Assembly (NCBI RefSeq): GCF_003609575.1
Contig: NZ_MBTA01000027.1
Coordinates: forward strand, 186,001 to 250,000
Direction: 5' to 3'
DNA length: 64,000 nt
From: Pelobium manganitolerans
Lineage (GTDB): Bacteria; Bacteroidota; Bacteroidia; Sphingobacteriales; Sphingobacteriaceae
Part shown: positions 17,675 to 26,130 of the stretch, piece by piece
Layout of the letters: every line of letters starts with the position of its first letter
How positions within the stretch are numbered: the first letter of the stretch is position 1
Translations under genes and position numbers: made by a program
The notes under the pieces: model-generated
What the model was told of the DNA's origin: nothing
The model's input: only the letters and a program-made list of their open reading frames with translations
Databases searched by the model: none

Positions 17675-18655
17675 TTAGCCTATAATCCAGCTAAATTTGT
17701 ATTCCATTTGCGGTACCTTGATACGTTCTGCAATGCGTGCTAAGCGGTTAGGCAAAGCCAATAAATATTCTCTAGCTTTTTCCCCTGCCCCATCTAAATC
17801 TTGTACGCTGTCAATTTTCCAGTCTACCAATAAATCTTTTAAAATATCCACATAATCTAAAGCGGTATAAACTCCTAAACGTTGTGCCGCATCTGTAAAA
17901 TGGCCAAAGGTCTGCCCAATATTGGTGCCCATTTCGCGCAAAAAGTGCGCTGGCATCACAATTTTCTTGCGCATCATATCTTCAAAAGCTAACATTACCT
18001 CGTTTGCGTCAACCTCAAAAGCTTTACTGATAAAGGCTTTGTAGGCTTTAGCGTGGCGCGCCTCATCTGCTGCAATTACGCCACACATTTTAGATAATTG
18101 TTTGTCGCCCGAGTTTTTAGCCAGCATAGCCACTCTTCGGTGCGAAACGTTGGTGGCCAACTCTTGGAATGAGGTATAAATAAAGTTGCGGTAAGGATCA
18201 TATCCGGTGCCAATATCAAAACCATCTTGAATTAGATACTGCGTTGAAGCTTCCATAGCCCGCATGTTAATACGTCCGGTTAAGTAAAGGTATTTGTTTA
18301 GCAAATCGCCGTGTCGGTTTTCTTCGGCGGTCCAGGCACGCACCCATTTCATCCAGCCGCCTTGCTCGCTTCGGGACACGTCGTTAACCATGGTTAACCA
18401 TGATTCGTATGTTGGCAAGGCCTCTTCGGTAATGGTATCGCCTACCAAAACAGCCATCAAATCGTAAGAAAGCTCTTTGGCATTACCCTGTAAATCTCTA
18501 ACCTCGTCAAAAAAAGTTTCTTTGCTGGCATCGGGTAAAAAATCAGCCGGTTGCCACATCTCTTCAACCGGTTTTAAATAATCAGCCATTTCATTCACCA
18601 TAAAAGGCTCCAAATAGCTCATTACTTCTTTTCTCGATCCAACAGGTAGTTCCAT
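17675..18655 (-). CDS. Acyl-ACP desaturase
   Basis: This soluble diiron desaturase introduces a double bond into acyl-ACP. The two diiron-ligand motifs are EENRHG (111-116) and DEARHAKAY (197-205), numbered from the chosen start. The length of 326 residues is usual. A longer reading from GTG at 18694 would add 13 hydrophobic residues; the ATG at 18655 (MELPVGSRKE) is preferred because it matches the normal family start. An adjacent ATG at 18658 is also possible. The gene stands alone and faces the upstream helicase convergently. It is likely to adjust membrane unsaturation, for example with temperature. Confidence 0.85.
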   Translation of the reverse strand: MELPVGSRKEVMSYLEPFMVNEMADYLKPVEEMWQPADFLPDASKETFFDEVRDLQGNAKELSYDLMAVLVGDTITEEALPTYESWLTMVNDVSRSEQGGWMKWVRAWTAEENRHGDLLNKYLYLTGRINMRAMEASTQYLIQDGFDIGTGYDPYRNFIYTSFQELATNVSHRRVAMLAKNSGDKQLSKMCGVIAADEARHAKAYKAFISKAFEVDANEVMLAFEDMMRKKIVMPAHFLREMGTNIGQTFGHFTDAAQRLGVYTALDYVDILKDLLVDWKIDSVQDLDGAGEKAREYLLALPNRLARIAERIKVPQMEYKFSWIIG

Positions 18656-18778
18656 CATAATAAAATAAAATCCAAATATAATTATTCTTGACACAAATCT
18701 GTTTACAACGCATGGATAAATGCCGTTACAATGCCCTAGATTTGTGCCTTAACACATAAAACAATATTTTTGCCAAGC

Positions 18779-19162
18779 ATGTGTAAACGCTTTTTTTGTA
18801 TCCTATTAACTTTGGTGATGCTAAGCAGCACATTTACGCATTGGCTGTATTTTGCTGGCTATAAGCTAAATAAAAGTCATATTGCCACAGCGCTTTGCAT
18901 CAATAAAAACAAACCGGCTTTGCATTGCCAAGGAAAGTGTTTTCTGAAGAAAAAATTAGCCGAAGCAGAACAGAAGCAACAAGATAAAGAGCATCAAACC
19001 CAAAAAGATTTATTGCAACCGCCCTTAGCGCCCGCAACATTTGAGGTGTATGTTTTTCGAAGTGTTGTTTTAAAAATTTACACCCCTTATACAAACCAAC
19101 ATTTAATTAAACGCACAAATGCGGTTTTTCGTCCGCCGCAGCGCGTTCTGTACCTGGTTTAA
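18779..19162 (+). CDS. Small membrane-associated protein upstream of SCO genes
   Basis: The product is 127 residues with an N-terminal hydrophobic segment (FFCILLTLVMLSSTFTHWLYF) and the motif NKPALHCQGKCFLKKKL. A glutamine- and lysine-rich stretch (AEQKQQDKEHQTQKD) follows. The CxGKC motif with nearby His suggests metal binding, and the gene begins the SCO/cytochrome cluster. I have seen this NKP.LHC.GKC pattern in similar places but know no assigned function. An ATG 9 bases upstream (18770) is an alternative start. Copper handling is an inference from the neighbours. Confidence 0.6.
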   Translation: MCKRFFCILLTLVMLSSTFTHWLYFAGYKLNKSHIATALCINKNKPALHCQGKCFLKKKLAEAEQKQQDKEHQTQKDLLQPPLAPATFEVYVFRSVVLKIYTPYTNQHLIKRTNAVFRPPQRVLYLV

Positions 19163-19269
19163 ACTAAAATCTGCGTTAGAAGGTTTGCGAATTGGCTAAC
19201 GTAATTATGAATTAAGATATGGCTATTGCTAAAATAGCTTTGGAATCAATTTTTGATAAAAATCTCATT

Positions 19270-19734
19270 ATGAAATCTTTAAAAAACACATTAAACCTAA
19301 GCATTGGCTTTATTGCGCTTATAGCGATAGCTTTAGGTGCTTGCAATCAAAGCCAGAAAAAAACTCAGGATGATTTACAACAATCTGTAATTGCATCGCA
19401 TGATAGCTTAATGAACCAGATGAGCACTTTAATGGAGAAAAAAATGCAGCTGAACTATTTGGTGGCGCATTTGGATAGCTTAAAGGCCAAAAACCCAAGT
19501 TTAGATACCGCAGATTTGCGCGTACAACTAAATGATGCCGCAAATCATCTAGCTAAAGCCGATGAAGATATGATGGCTTGGATGCACGAGTTTAGCCCAG
19601 AGTATGACGGCAAATCTGAAGATGAAGTAATCACCTATTTAAAAGGCGAACAAGAAAAGCTAAATAACTTGGAAAATGCTTTTAAGCAGGCCATTGTTCA
19701 TAGCGACTCTTTAGTGAGAAGCCTGAACAAATAA
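19270..19734 (+). CDS. Putative coiled-coil lipoprotein
   Basis: From the ATG at 19270 the protein is 154 residues long. Its signal peptide MKSLKNTLNLSIGFIALIAIALGAC ends in a good lipobox cysteine. The rest is helical and rich in Gln, Lys, Asp and Leu (DDLQQSVIASHDSLMNQMSTL), with a probable coiled coil. The conserved-looking DEDMMAWMHEFSP segment is often seen in small lipoproteins beside SCO genes in Bacteroidota. A longer reading from 19219 would place 17 extra residues before the signal peptide and is rejected. Function is unknown; the location suggests the same copper or respiratory unit. Confidence 0.6.
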   Translation: MKSLKNTLNLSIGFIALIAIALGACNQSQKKTQDDLQQSVIASHDSLMNQMSTLMEKKMQLNYLVAHLDSLKAKNPSLDTADLRVQLNDAANHLAKADEDMMAWMHEFSPEYDGKSEDEVITYLKGEQEKLNNLENAFKQAIVHSDSLVRSLNK

Positions 19735-19786
19735 GTTAAAAAATGGTGTTCTAACGCCATATTATGCATATATAAAACATTGAAGA

Positions 19787-20440
19787 ATGAAGATTCTTAA
19801 AAGCCTTTTAGTTGCAAGTGCATCCTTTTTACTTTTTGCCTGCAACCAACACCATGAGAAACTACCTATTTTAGGCGAAAGACAAACCATGGAACGGATG
19901 GTAAATGGCAAGTTGGAGGTTGATACCTTTTACCAAACCATCCCGGCCTTCAGTTTTATGAACCAGGATAGCGCCATCATCAACAACGATTCTTTAAAAA
20001 ACAGCATTTACATCGCCGATTTCTTTTTCACCTCCTGCCCTTCTATTTGCCCTATTATGAGCAAAAATATGCTTTCGGTTTACCAAAAGTATAAAGGAAA
20101 TAATGAAGTCCGTTTTTTATCGCACAGCATTGATCCAAAGCACGATAGCATTCCTGTATTAAAGAAATACGCTAATAAACTTGGCGTTACCGGTACGCAA
20201 TGGAGCTTTTTGTTGGGTAGCCGAGATTCAATTTACAATATTGCCCGCAACGGATATATGAACTATGCACAAGAGAACGAGAAAATTCCCGGTGGCGTAG
20301 AGCATTCTGGTTATTTTATTTTGGTAGATAAAGATAAACGCATCCGCGGCGCTTATGACGGCACCAATAAAGAGCAGGTAGAAAATCTTAAAACCGACAT
20401 CGATATTTTGCTTAACGAATATAAATCGGCAAAAAAATGA
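19787..20440 (+). CDS. SCO1/SenC family copper chaperone lipoprotein
   Basis: SCO proteins deliver copper to the CuA site of cytochrome oxidase. The copper-binding cysteines are Cys84 and Cys88 in TSCPSICPIM, and the third ligand is His173 in GGVEHSGYFILVDK. This is the canonical thioredoxin-fold CxxxC...H set. The signal peptide ends with a lipobox cysteine (Cys19 in LLFACNQ). Total length is 217 residues. The stop codon TGA overlaps the ATG of the cytochrome gene (ATGA), so the two are translationally coupled. Confidence 0.92.
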   Translation: MKILKSLLVASASFLLFACNQHHEKLPILGERQTMERMVNGKLEVDTFYQTIPAFSFMNQDSAIINNDSLKNSIYIADFFFTSCPSICPIMSKNMLSVYQKYKGNNEVRFLSHSIDPKHDSIPVLKKYANKLGVTGTQWSFLLGSRDSIYNIARNGYMNYAQENEKIPGGVEHSGYFILVDKDKRIRGAYDGTNKEQVENLKTDIDILLNEYKSAKK

Positions 20441-20859
20441 GAAAATACGTGCTTTTAAGTATCGGTTTAACGGTGCTTGTGGCGATATTTTTTAGCGCCT
20501 GCAGCGAAGAATCTATCAAGTACCAGCGCTACTATTCTGACGGACTAAACCTTTATAAAACGCATTGTGGCAATTGCCACATGGAAGATGGGTCTGGCTT
20601 AGGCAAACTAATTCCGCCATTAACAGACACCATTTATTTAAAAGAAAACCGGGATAAGCTGGCTTGCATTATTGTTTACGGCCTAAGCGATAGCATTGTG
20701 ATTAACGGCATTGGTTATAAAGAGAAAATGCCCGCCGAAAAACATCTGGCAGCAGTTGATTTGGCAAAGCTGCTCACCTATGTAACCAACGCTTTCGGCA
20801 ATAATCAGGGTTTGTATGACATTAGCGAGGTAGAAAAAAATCTGAGAAACTGTAAATAA
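20437..20859 (+). CDS. Monohaem cytochrome c lipoprotein
   Basis: The 140-residue product has an N-terminal membrane or lipoprotein signal (LTVLVAIFFSACSEE). The haem motif is CGNCH (44-48), and the probable distal ligand Met98 lies in YKEKMPAE. This is a class I cytochrome c fold. It starts inside the stop codon of the SCO gene, which supports joint expression. A role as a soluble-domain electron carrier near cytochrome oxidase is inferred. rnpB follows 19 bases downstream on the same strand with its own promoter element. Confidence 0.85.
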   Translation: MRKYVLLSIGLTVLVAIFFSACSEESIKYQRYYSDGLNLYKTHCGNCHMEDGSGLGKLIPPLTDTIYLKENRDKLACIIVYGLSDSIVINGIGYKEKMPAEKHLAAVDLAKLLTYVTNAFGNNQGLYDISEVEKNLRNCK

Positions 20860-20868
20860 GATAATCCT

Positions 20869-20876
20869 TATCTTTG
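20869..20876 (+). promoter_or_regulatory. Bacteroidota -7 box of rnpB
   Basis: TATCTTTG is a perfect TAnnTTTG element placed a few bases before the mapped 5' end of the RNase P RNA, which is the expected spacing to a transcription start. No clear TTG -33 partner is visible. Confidence 0.6.
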
Positions 20877-20878
20877 CC

Positions 20879-21276
20879 ATGCAAATGGCTCTATCGCTGT
20901 TCGCCTTAAGGGCGGATGGAGGAAAGTCCGGGCAACACAGAGTATCCTGCTTCCTAACGGGAAGGCGTTTTGTAATAGAACGACAGAAAGTGCTACAGAA
21001 AACAAACCGCTTCGTTTCGATAGCTATCGGGATGAAGTAAGGGTGAAAACGTGAGGTAAGAGCTCACGACTTTGTATGGCGACATGCATCGTGGTAAACC
21101 TCAGGAGTTGAAAGATCAAATAAATCCTGACCGTCAGAGCTACTCGTTCTGCCGCGCCCAGTGTGCTATCAGGAAGGGTAGATCGTTAGACTGCAATAGC
21201 AATATTGTGGCAAGATAAATGATAGAGACATCCTGAATTGTTTCGGGATGACAGAACCCGGCTTACAAATTTGCAT
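20879..21276 (+). ncRNA. rnpB: RNase P RNA (type A)
   Basis: The sequence shows the universal RNase P RNA blocks: GGAGGAAAGTCCGGGC near the 5' end, ACAGAAAGTG, GGGTGAAAACGTGAGGTAAG, and AGATAAATGATAGAGACA with GACAGAACCCGGCTTAC at the 3' end. The P1 helix pairs ATGCAAAT (20879-20886) with ATTTGCAT (21269-21276), which fixes both ends. It processes the 5' ends of tRNA precursors. Confidence 0.96.
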
Positions 21277-21292
21277 TATTACAAGCATTTTG

Positions 21293-21324
21293 AAGTCCTG
21301 CAAACAATTGCAGGACTTTTTTTT
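21293..21324 (+). terminator. Intrinsic terminator downstream of rnpB
   Basis: A perfect 11-bp stem AAGTCCTGCAA / TTGCAGGACTT with a 4-base loop is followed by eight T. Confidence 0.92.
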
Positions 21325-21383
21325 GCCTGCCTAATACGTAAATTGTCTAAAATAATATACACTTTTAACAACAATTAATTTAT

Positions 21384-22790
21384 ATGGCTAAAATTTTAAT
21401 CATTGATGACGAGCGGGCAATTAGGAATACCTTACGCGAAATTTTAGAATACGAAAATTACAAGGTAGATGACATTGATAACGGTGCAGACGGCTTAGAG
21501 ATGATTAAGAACATCGGTTACGATTTAGTGTTGTGCGACATTAAAATGAACCGTATGGACGGAATGGAAGTGCTGAGCAGTGCGCAAGCTTCACATCCGG
21601 ATTTACCTTTTATTATGATCTCGGGCCACGGGACGGTAGAAACCGCTGTGGAGGCTTCAAAAAAAGGCGCTTTCGATTTTATCTCTAAACCACCTGATTT
21701 AAACAGATTACTAATTACCGTACGCAACGCTTTGGACCGCGGAACTTTAGTTACAGAAACCAAGGTATTGAAGCAAAAAGTTGCCAAATCAAAAACTCGC
21801 GAAATTTTAGGCGAGTCGCCAGCGATAGCTAAAATCAAAGAAACCATCGAACGTGTTGCACCAACAGAAGCCCGTGTTTTGGTTACAGGTGCAAACGGCA
21901 GCGGTAAAGAATTGGTTGCACGCTGGCTGCACGAAAAATCGAACCGGGCGGGCGCTCCGTTGATTGAGGTTAACTGTGCTGCCATCCCATCGGAGTTGAT
22001 TGAATCGGAACTATTCGGTCACGAAAAAGGCTCTTTTACATCGGCCATTAAACAACGCATAGGAAAATTTGAGCAGGCTAACAACGGTACGATCTTTTTA
22101 GATGAGATTGGTGATATGAGCCCTTCTGCACAGGCTAAAGTTTTGCGCGCGTTGCAAGAAAATAAAATTACCCGCGTAGGTGGCGAGAAAGAAATTGATG
22201 TAAATGTGCGCGTAATTGCAGCAACAAATAAAGACTTGCTAAAAGAAATTGAGGCCGGTAACTTTAGGATGGATTTGTATCACCGTTTAAATGTAATCCA
22301 CATCCATGTGCCGCCATTGGCAGAACGTTCTTCCGACGTGCCTTTGTTGTCCGAAAGTTTCTGTGAAGAAATTTGCAACGAGTACAATATTCCGGTAAAG
22401 AAAATTAGCCCGGGAGCTTTTGAAGTGCTTAAATCTTTACCATGGACGGGTAACATCCGCGAGTTGCGCAACGTAATTGAGCGTTTAATTATTTTAAGCG
22501 ATAAAACAATTACAGAGGAAAACGTGAGAGCTTTTGCAAACCCTAGCGGCAGTATTTACGAACCGCAAAACGCTTTTGAAAGCAAAGCTAGTACAGGAAG
22601 CGCAAAAGGATTTGATTACGATGGTTTCTCCAACTTCCAAGATTTTAAAGATTATGCAGAGATGGAATTCATCAAGTATAAACTTGAAAAAAACAACTGG
22701 AACGTTTCTAAAACCGCAGAAGATATCGAAATTCAGCGCAGTCACCTGTACAGCAAAATCGACAAGTTTGGTTTAAAACGGGCGGATTAA
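21384..22790 (+). CDS. Sigma-54-type (NtrC family) response regulator
   Basis: The 468-residue protein has a receiver domain (1-115) with phospho-acceptor Asp52 in VLCDIKMNRMDG, a AAA+ domain with Walker A GANGSGKE (169-176), and a C-terminal Fis-type HTH (about 440-466, NWNVSKTAEDIEIQRSHLYSK). The loop that normally reads GAFTGA and touches sigma-54 is GSFTSA (216-221). This altered loop is common in Bacteroidota regulators of this type, so a different polymerase contact is possible. No histidine kinase is adjacent. It is flanked by terminators and is monocistronic. Confidence 0.9.
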   Translation: MAKILIIDDERAIRNTLREILEYENYKVDDIDNGADGLEMIKNIGYDLVLCDIKMNRMDGMEVLSSAQASHPDLPFIMISGHGTVETAVEASKKGAFDFISKPPDLNRLLITVRNALDRGTLVTETKVLKQKVAKSKTREILGESPAIAKIKETIERVAPTEARVLVTGANGSGKELVARWLHEKSNRAGAPLIEVNCAAIPSELIESELFGHEKGSFTSAIKQRIGKFEQANNGTIFLDEIGDMSPSAQAKVLRALQENKITRVGGEKEIDVNVRVIAATNKDLLKEIEAGNFRMDLYHRLNVIHIHVPPLAERSSDVPLLSESFCEEICNEYNIPVKKISPGAFEVLKSLPWTGNIRELRNVIERLIILSDKTITEENVRAFANPSGSIYEPQNAFESKASTGSAKGFDYDGFSNFQDFKDYAEMEFIKYKLEKNNWNVSKTAEDIEIQRSHLYSKIDKFGLKRAD

Positions 22791-22809
22791 TTAAAAGTAT
22801 AGTCAAAAC

Positions 22810-22847
22810 TAAAACCCTTCATCTTTTATTAGGTGAGGGTTTTTTGT
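22810..22847 (+). terminator. Intrinsic terminator after the NtrC-type regulator
   Basis: AAACCCTTCATC and AGGTGAGGGTTT pair with one wobble or bulge around a 7-base loop and run into a T tract. Confidence 0.75.
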
Positions 22848-22934
22848 TTATATCGGTATCGCGAAAGCTTTAGAAATCAGACTTTCTCCTGAAATAAATT
22901 CGCAATACCTTTGAATTTCTGAAATAATCAACAA

Positions 22935-23732
22935 ATGAACGTATTTGACACCCAAAAACAACCCCATACCGCTTTTAACCGTCTGCTTGCCATCTTAGAA
23001 GATTTACGCGCTAAATGCCCTTGGGATAAAAAACAAACCCTAGAAAGTCTGCGCCACCTTACCATTGAAGAAACTTATGAGCTATCCGATGCCATTTTGG
23101 AGGGCGATATGCAGGAAATTAAAAAGGAGATTGGCGACATTATGTTGCACCTGGTGTTTTACGCAAAAATTGCCTCAGAAAAAGAGGCTTTTACTATTAC
23201 TGATGTACTCAATAGCACTTGCGAAAAACTAATTAACAGGCATCCGCATATTTATAGTGACACTAAAGCCGATACAGAAGAGCAAGTGAAACAAAATTGG
23301 GAGCAGATAAAGCTGAAAGAGGGCAATAAGTCTGTTTTGGGCGGTGTACCAGGCTCTTTACCTGCATTGGTAAAAGCAGCGCGCATTCAAGAAAAGGCCC
23401 GGGGTGTAGGATTTGACTGGGACAAAAAAGAACAAGTTTGGGAAAAGGTAGAAGAAGAGCTGCAAGAGTTTAAGGCAGAGTTTAACATCAGCGATGAAAA
23501 ACAAATTGACCAGCAAAAAGCCGAAGAAGAATTTGGAGATTTGCTGTTTTCTTTAATTAATTACGCCCGCTTTGTAAACATTAATCCAGAAAATGCACTG
23601 GAAAAAACGAACAAAAAGTTCATCAAGCGTTTTCAGTACCTAGAACAAAAAGCCAAAGAAAACAACCAGCAGTTGCACCAAATGAGCCTTGCCGAGATGG
23701 ATGTTTATTGGAACGAAGCAAAAAAAATGTAA
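22935..23732 (+). CDS. mazG: Nucleoside triphosphate pyrophosphohydrolase MazG
   Basis: It hydrolyses non-canonical or excess NTPs to NMP and pyrophosphate. The 265-residue length and two MazG helical repeats are visible. The first has CPWDKKQTLESLRHLTIEE and EIKKEIGDIMLHLVFYA, an EExxE...ExxD metal-binding arrangement. The second has GFDWDKKEQVWEKVEEELQE and EEEFGDLLFSLINYAR. Upstream is a terminator, so a separate promoter is likely. The next gene starts about 50 bases after its stop. Confidence 0.92.
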   Translation: MNVFDTQKQPHTAFNRLLAILEDLRAKCPWDKKQTLESLRHLTIEETYELSDAILEGDMQEIKKEIGDIMLHLVFYAKIASEKEAFTITDVLNSTCEKLINRHPHIYSDTKADTEEQVKQNWEQIKLKEGNKSVLGGVPGSLPALVKAARIQEKARGVGFDWDKKEQVWEKVEEELQEFKAEFNISDEKQIDQQKAEEEFGDLLFSLINYARFVNINPENALEKTNKKFIKRFQYLEQKAKENNQQLHQMSLAEMDVYWNEAKKM

Positions 23733-23784
23733 CATAGTATCACTTTTGCTATCAGATACGTATGGACGTTTAAAAGAGGCGCTT

Positions 23785-24240
23785 ATGTATCTAAACAATT
23801 TACAATCTTTCTTTTTTGGAGCTACGCTGTTAGGCTTGGTGAGCTTTGTAGCTTGCGAAAAAACGGTGGAGACCAACAAAATAGTTCCTTTTGGCACTAA
23901 GGTAGAGCTAGGCACCGCCGAAAGTGTTTGGTTTGGTGCGGATACTTTGAACGGAGTTGAAATTAGCATCATAGCTATTGATGACAGCCGTTGCCCAATT
24001 GGTGTAAATTGCATTTGGGCTGGCGAAGCGCGTGTTCAATTTAATGCAACGCAATTAAACAGCGATACCGCCAGTTTTGAATTGCGCCTACCCACAGCAA
24101 AAAAAGACACCCTTAGTTTTAAATTAAATCAAAACTATTACCAAGCGGTTCTGTTTGGGGTGAAGCCCTACCCTAGCGCACAGCAAAAAAACGCCAAGTC
24201 GCGGGCCACAATAAGCTTAAAACAGCTTGCTTCCAATTAA
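23785..24240 (+). CDS. Putative lipoprotein with CPxGVxCxWAGEA motif
   Basis: From the ATG at 23785 the product is 151 residues. The signal MYLNNLQSFFFGATLLGLVSFVAC ends in a lipobox cysteine. The middle has DDSRCPIGVNCIWAGEA followed by strand-rich sequence, a recurring motif in small Bacteroidota lipoproteins of unknown function. A longer frame reaching 23689 overlaps mazG and is not believed. It ends four bases before the ECF sigma start codon, so the two may be co-transcribed. No enzymatic role can be assigned. Confidence 0.6.
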   Translation: MYLNNLQSFFFGATLLGLVSFVACEKTVETNKIVPFGTKVELGTAESVWFGADTLNGVEISIIAIDDSRCPIGVNCIWAGEARVQFNATQLNSDTASFELRLPTAKKDTLSFKLNQNYYQAVLFGVKPYPSAQQKNAKSRATISLKQLASN

Positions 24241-24244
24241 AAAG

Positions 24245-24814
24245 ATGGGTAAAACATACAGCGATTATAGCGAGCAAGAGCTTATCATCCGATGCAGAAA
24301 AGACGATGCAAAGGCGCAAGAAATGCTATACAAACGCTTTTATGCCTATGCTATGGCTATTGGCGTGCGCTACTGCATCAATCGGGATGATGCTTTAGAA
24401 GCCGTGAATGATGCTTTTGTAAAACTTTTTAAAACCATCAAAACGTTTGAAGACACCAAACTGATAAAACCCTGGTTTAGGCAAATTGTGGTAAACTCGG
24501 CCATCGACAACCGCCGTAAAAACCTGAAACACACTTTAGTGGCAGATATTGAACAAACTGATGAACCGGTTGCCGATGCACAGATCATCAGTAAAATAAA
24601 TGCTCAGGACATTTTAGATATTTTAAAGGATTTACCGGAAATGTACCGCGTGGTATTTAACCTTTATGAAATAGACGGCTACACGCACGAAGAAATTGCG
24701 GATATTTTGGAAATGCCATCAAGTACTTCGCGGGTGTACCTATCGCGTGCAAAAGACCGGATGAGGAAATTAGTAAAAGCTCATTTTTATTTGAATTATG
24801 AAAGAGCAATTTGA
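24245..24814 (+). CDS. ECF-type RNA polymerase sigma factor
   Basis: A 189-residue sigma-70 family regulator. Region 2 covers MLYKRFYAYAMAIGVRYC and DDALEAVNDAFVKLFKTI; region 4 has LPEMYRVVFNLYEIDGYTHE and ADILEMPSSTSRVYLSRAKD. The start at 24245 gives the usual MGKTYSDYSEQELI opening. It overlaps the next gene by 17 bases, which indicates translational coupling with a membrane-anchored protein that may act as its partner. No classic anti-sigma gene is adjacent. Confidence 0.9.
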   Translation: MGKTYSDYSEQELIIRCRKDDAKAQEMLYKRFYAYAMAIGVRYCINRDDALEAVNDAFVKLFKTIKTFEDTKLIKPWFRQIVVNSAIDNRRKNLKHTLVADIEQTDEPVADAQIISKINAQDILDILKDLPEMYRVVFNLYEIDGYTHEEIADILEMPSSTSRVYLSRAKDRMRKLVKAHFYLNYERAI

Positions 24815-26048
24815 TAGAGCTTTAAGAAACCATATCAGAGATACATTTGATCATTACGATGACCAGATGGCTGATGATGGCTGGAAAAAATTCAAAGCCA
24901 AAGAACGTAGTAACCGAGTGGTATTTTGGTATGCTTTCCCCAGCGGGATTGCGGCAGCTTTAGCTTTATTGTGGCTGTTTAAATCAGACACCATCACTCA
25001 AACCGCGCCTAAAACTCAAGTTGTGGCTAAAATGGAAATGCCGGCTAGCCGGGGAAAGGTTTATCAGCAAGATAACGCGAAGGCTGAAATTGCAAGTATC
25101 CCTAAAACGGCAGTCGTGGAAAAAAACTCCGCTTATGCCAAAAAACCAACGCTATCAACAAATACATTGGGGTTAAATGAAAGAGAGCAACTTGCTACAA
25201 TTTTTGTGTCGCAAAAAGAATTGGTTCATATCACTTCTGCAAAATCGTCACAACAATCACCAACATTTACAAGCATCGCGCAAAGCGAAAAAGAGCTAGC
25301 CCCGGAAAACTTTTTGGCAAACGCGGGCCCAAATTTTAAAGAAGATTTGATTGTTGCCAACCAAAACACGGAAGCAGACGCAAACAAAAAGACGGATAAC
25401 AAAAAAGAGCGCAGGGTTAATTTTGCGATTGACGCCAATACCTATTACAGCTTTACCAACAACGGAGTAAGCAACAATCCTAATTTAGGTGTCGGCTTTG
25501 CATCTGAAGTTAAACTTTCTAAGCATTTCAGCATCAGCTCGGGTATTGCAATTAATAAACAAACTACGTCTTATGCTTCTGTCACCAGCGCAAACAGCGA
25601 AAAATCTTTGGCTTTTGCCACCAACAAAACACAATATTTGCCATCAGACATTGAAACCGACGCTAAACTTGTTGGGCTTGATATTCCGGTAAACTTAAAA
25701 TACAACGTTGATTTAGGCAAAACCAAAGCCTTTGTAAGCACCGGTATTAGCTCGTACAGCGTGCTAAATCAAACTTACAATAATAGTATGCAGGTGGTTA
25801 ACTATTCTTTTACGGGAGAACCCAGCATAAGCACTTTGCGAAATGTAGATGAGGAAAACGACCCTGCTTTTAGCAATTTTAAGTTTGCGCGTACGGTTAA
25901 TTTTTCTTTCGGTTTTCTTTATCCGGTAAGCCGTAAAAACACTTTAGCTATTGAACCTTTTGTGAAATATCCAATAGCCGGATTTGGGAAAGAAGATTTG
26001 GAAATCGGTTCGGGCGGGCTAAGCCTAAAATTCAACTTCGGTAAGTAA
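24798..26048 (+). CDS. Membrane-anchored protein with C-terminal beta-barrel-like domain, coupled to ECF sigma
   Basis: The 416-residue product has a cytoplasmic helical N-terminus (FDHYDDQMADDGWKKFKAKE) and a single membrane helix at about residues 42-61 (FWYAFPSGIAAALALLWLF). A long polar linker and a strand-rich C-terminal region (about 200-416) follow, ending in KFNFGK. This layout, a small cytoplasmic segment, one TM helix and an outer-membrane-beta-barrel-like domain directly after an ECF sigma gene, recurs in Bacteroidota. The cytoplasmic part may hold the sigma factor and so act like an anti-sigma, but there is no recognised anti-sigma domain. Confidence 0.65.
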   Translation: MKEQFDRALRNHIRDTFDHYDDQMADDGWKKFKAKERSNRVVFWYAFPSGIAAALALLWLFKSDTITQTAPKTQVVAKMEMPASRGKVYQQDNAKAEIASIPKTAVVEKNSAYAKKPTLSTNTLGLNEREQLATIFVSQKELVHITSAKSSQQSPTFTSIAQSEKELAPENFLANAGPNFKEDLIVANQNTEADANKKTDNKKERRVNFAIDANTYYSFTNNGVSNNPNLGVGFASEVKLSKHFSISSGIAINKQTTSYASVTSANSEKSLAFATNKTQYLPSDIETDAKLVGLDIPVNLKYNVDLGKTKAFVSTGISSYSVLNQTYNNSMQVVNYSFTGEPSISTLRNVDEENDPAFSNFKFARTVNFSFGFLYPVSRKNTLAIEPFVKYPIAGFGKEDLEIGSGGLSLKFNFGK

Positions 26049-26130
26049 AATGACTTAGCTACGTCGAGTTTACGAGACGTCGCACGTGCCGAGTTTTCAC
26101 TTTGCAGTTACGACTAATTTGGCAAACAAA

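Noticed and set aside
23689-23784. Longer start for the CPxGVxC lipoprotein
   Set aside because: It would place 32 residues before a good signal peptide and overlap mazG; the ATG at 23785 is better.
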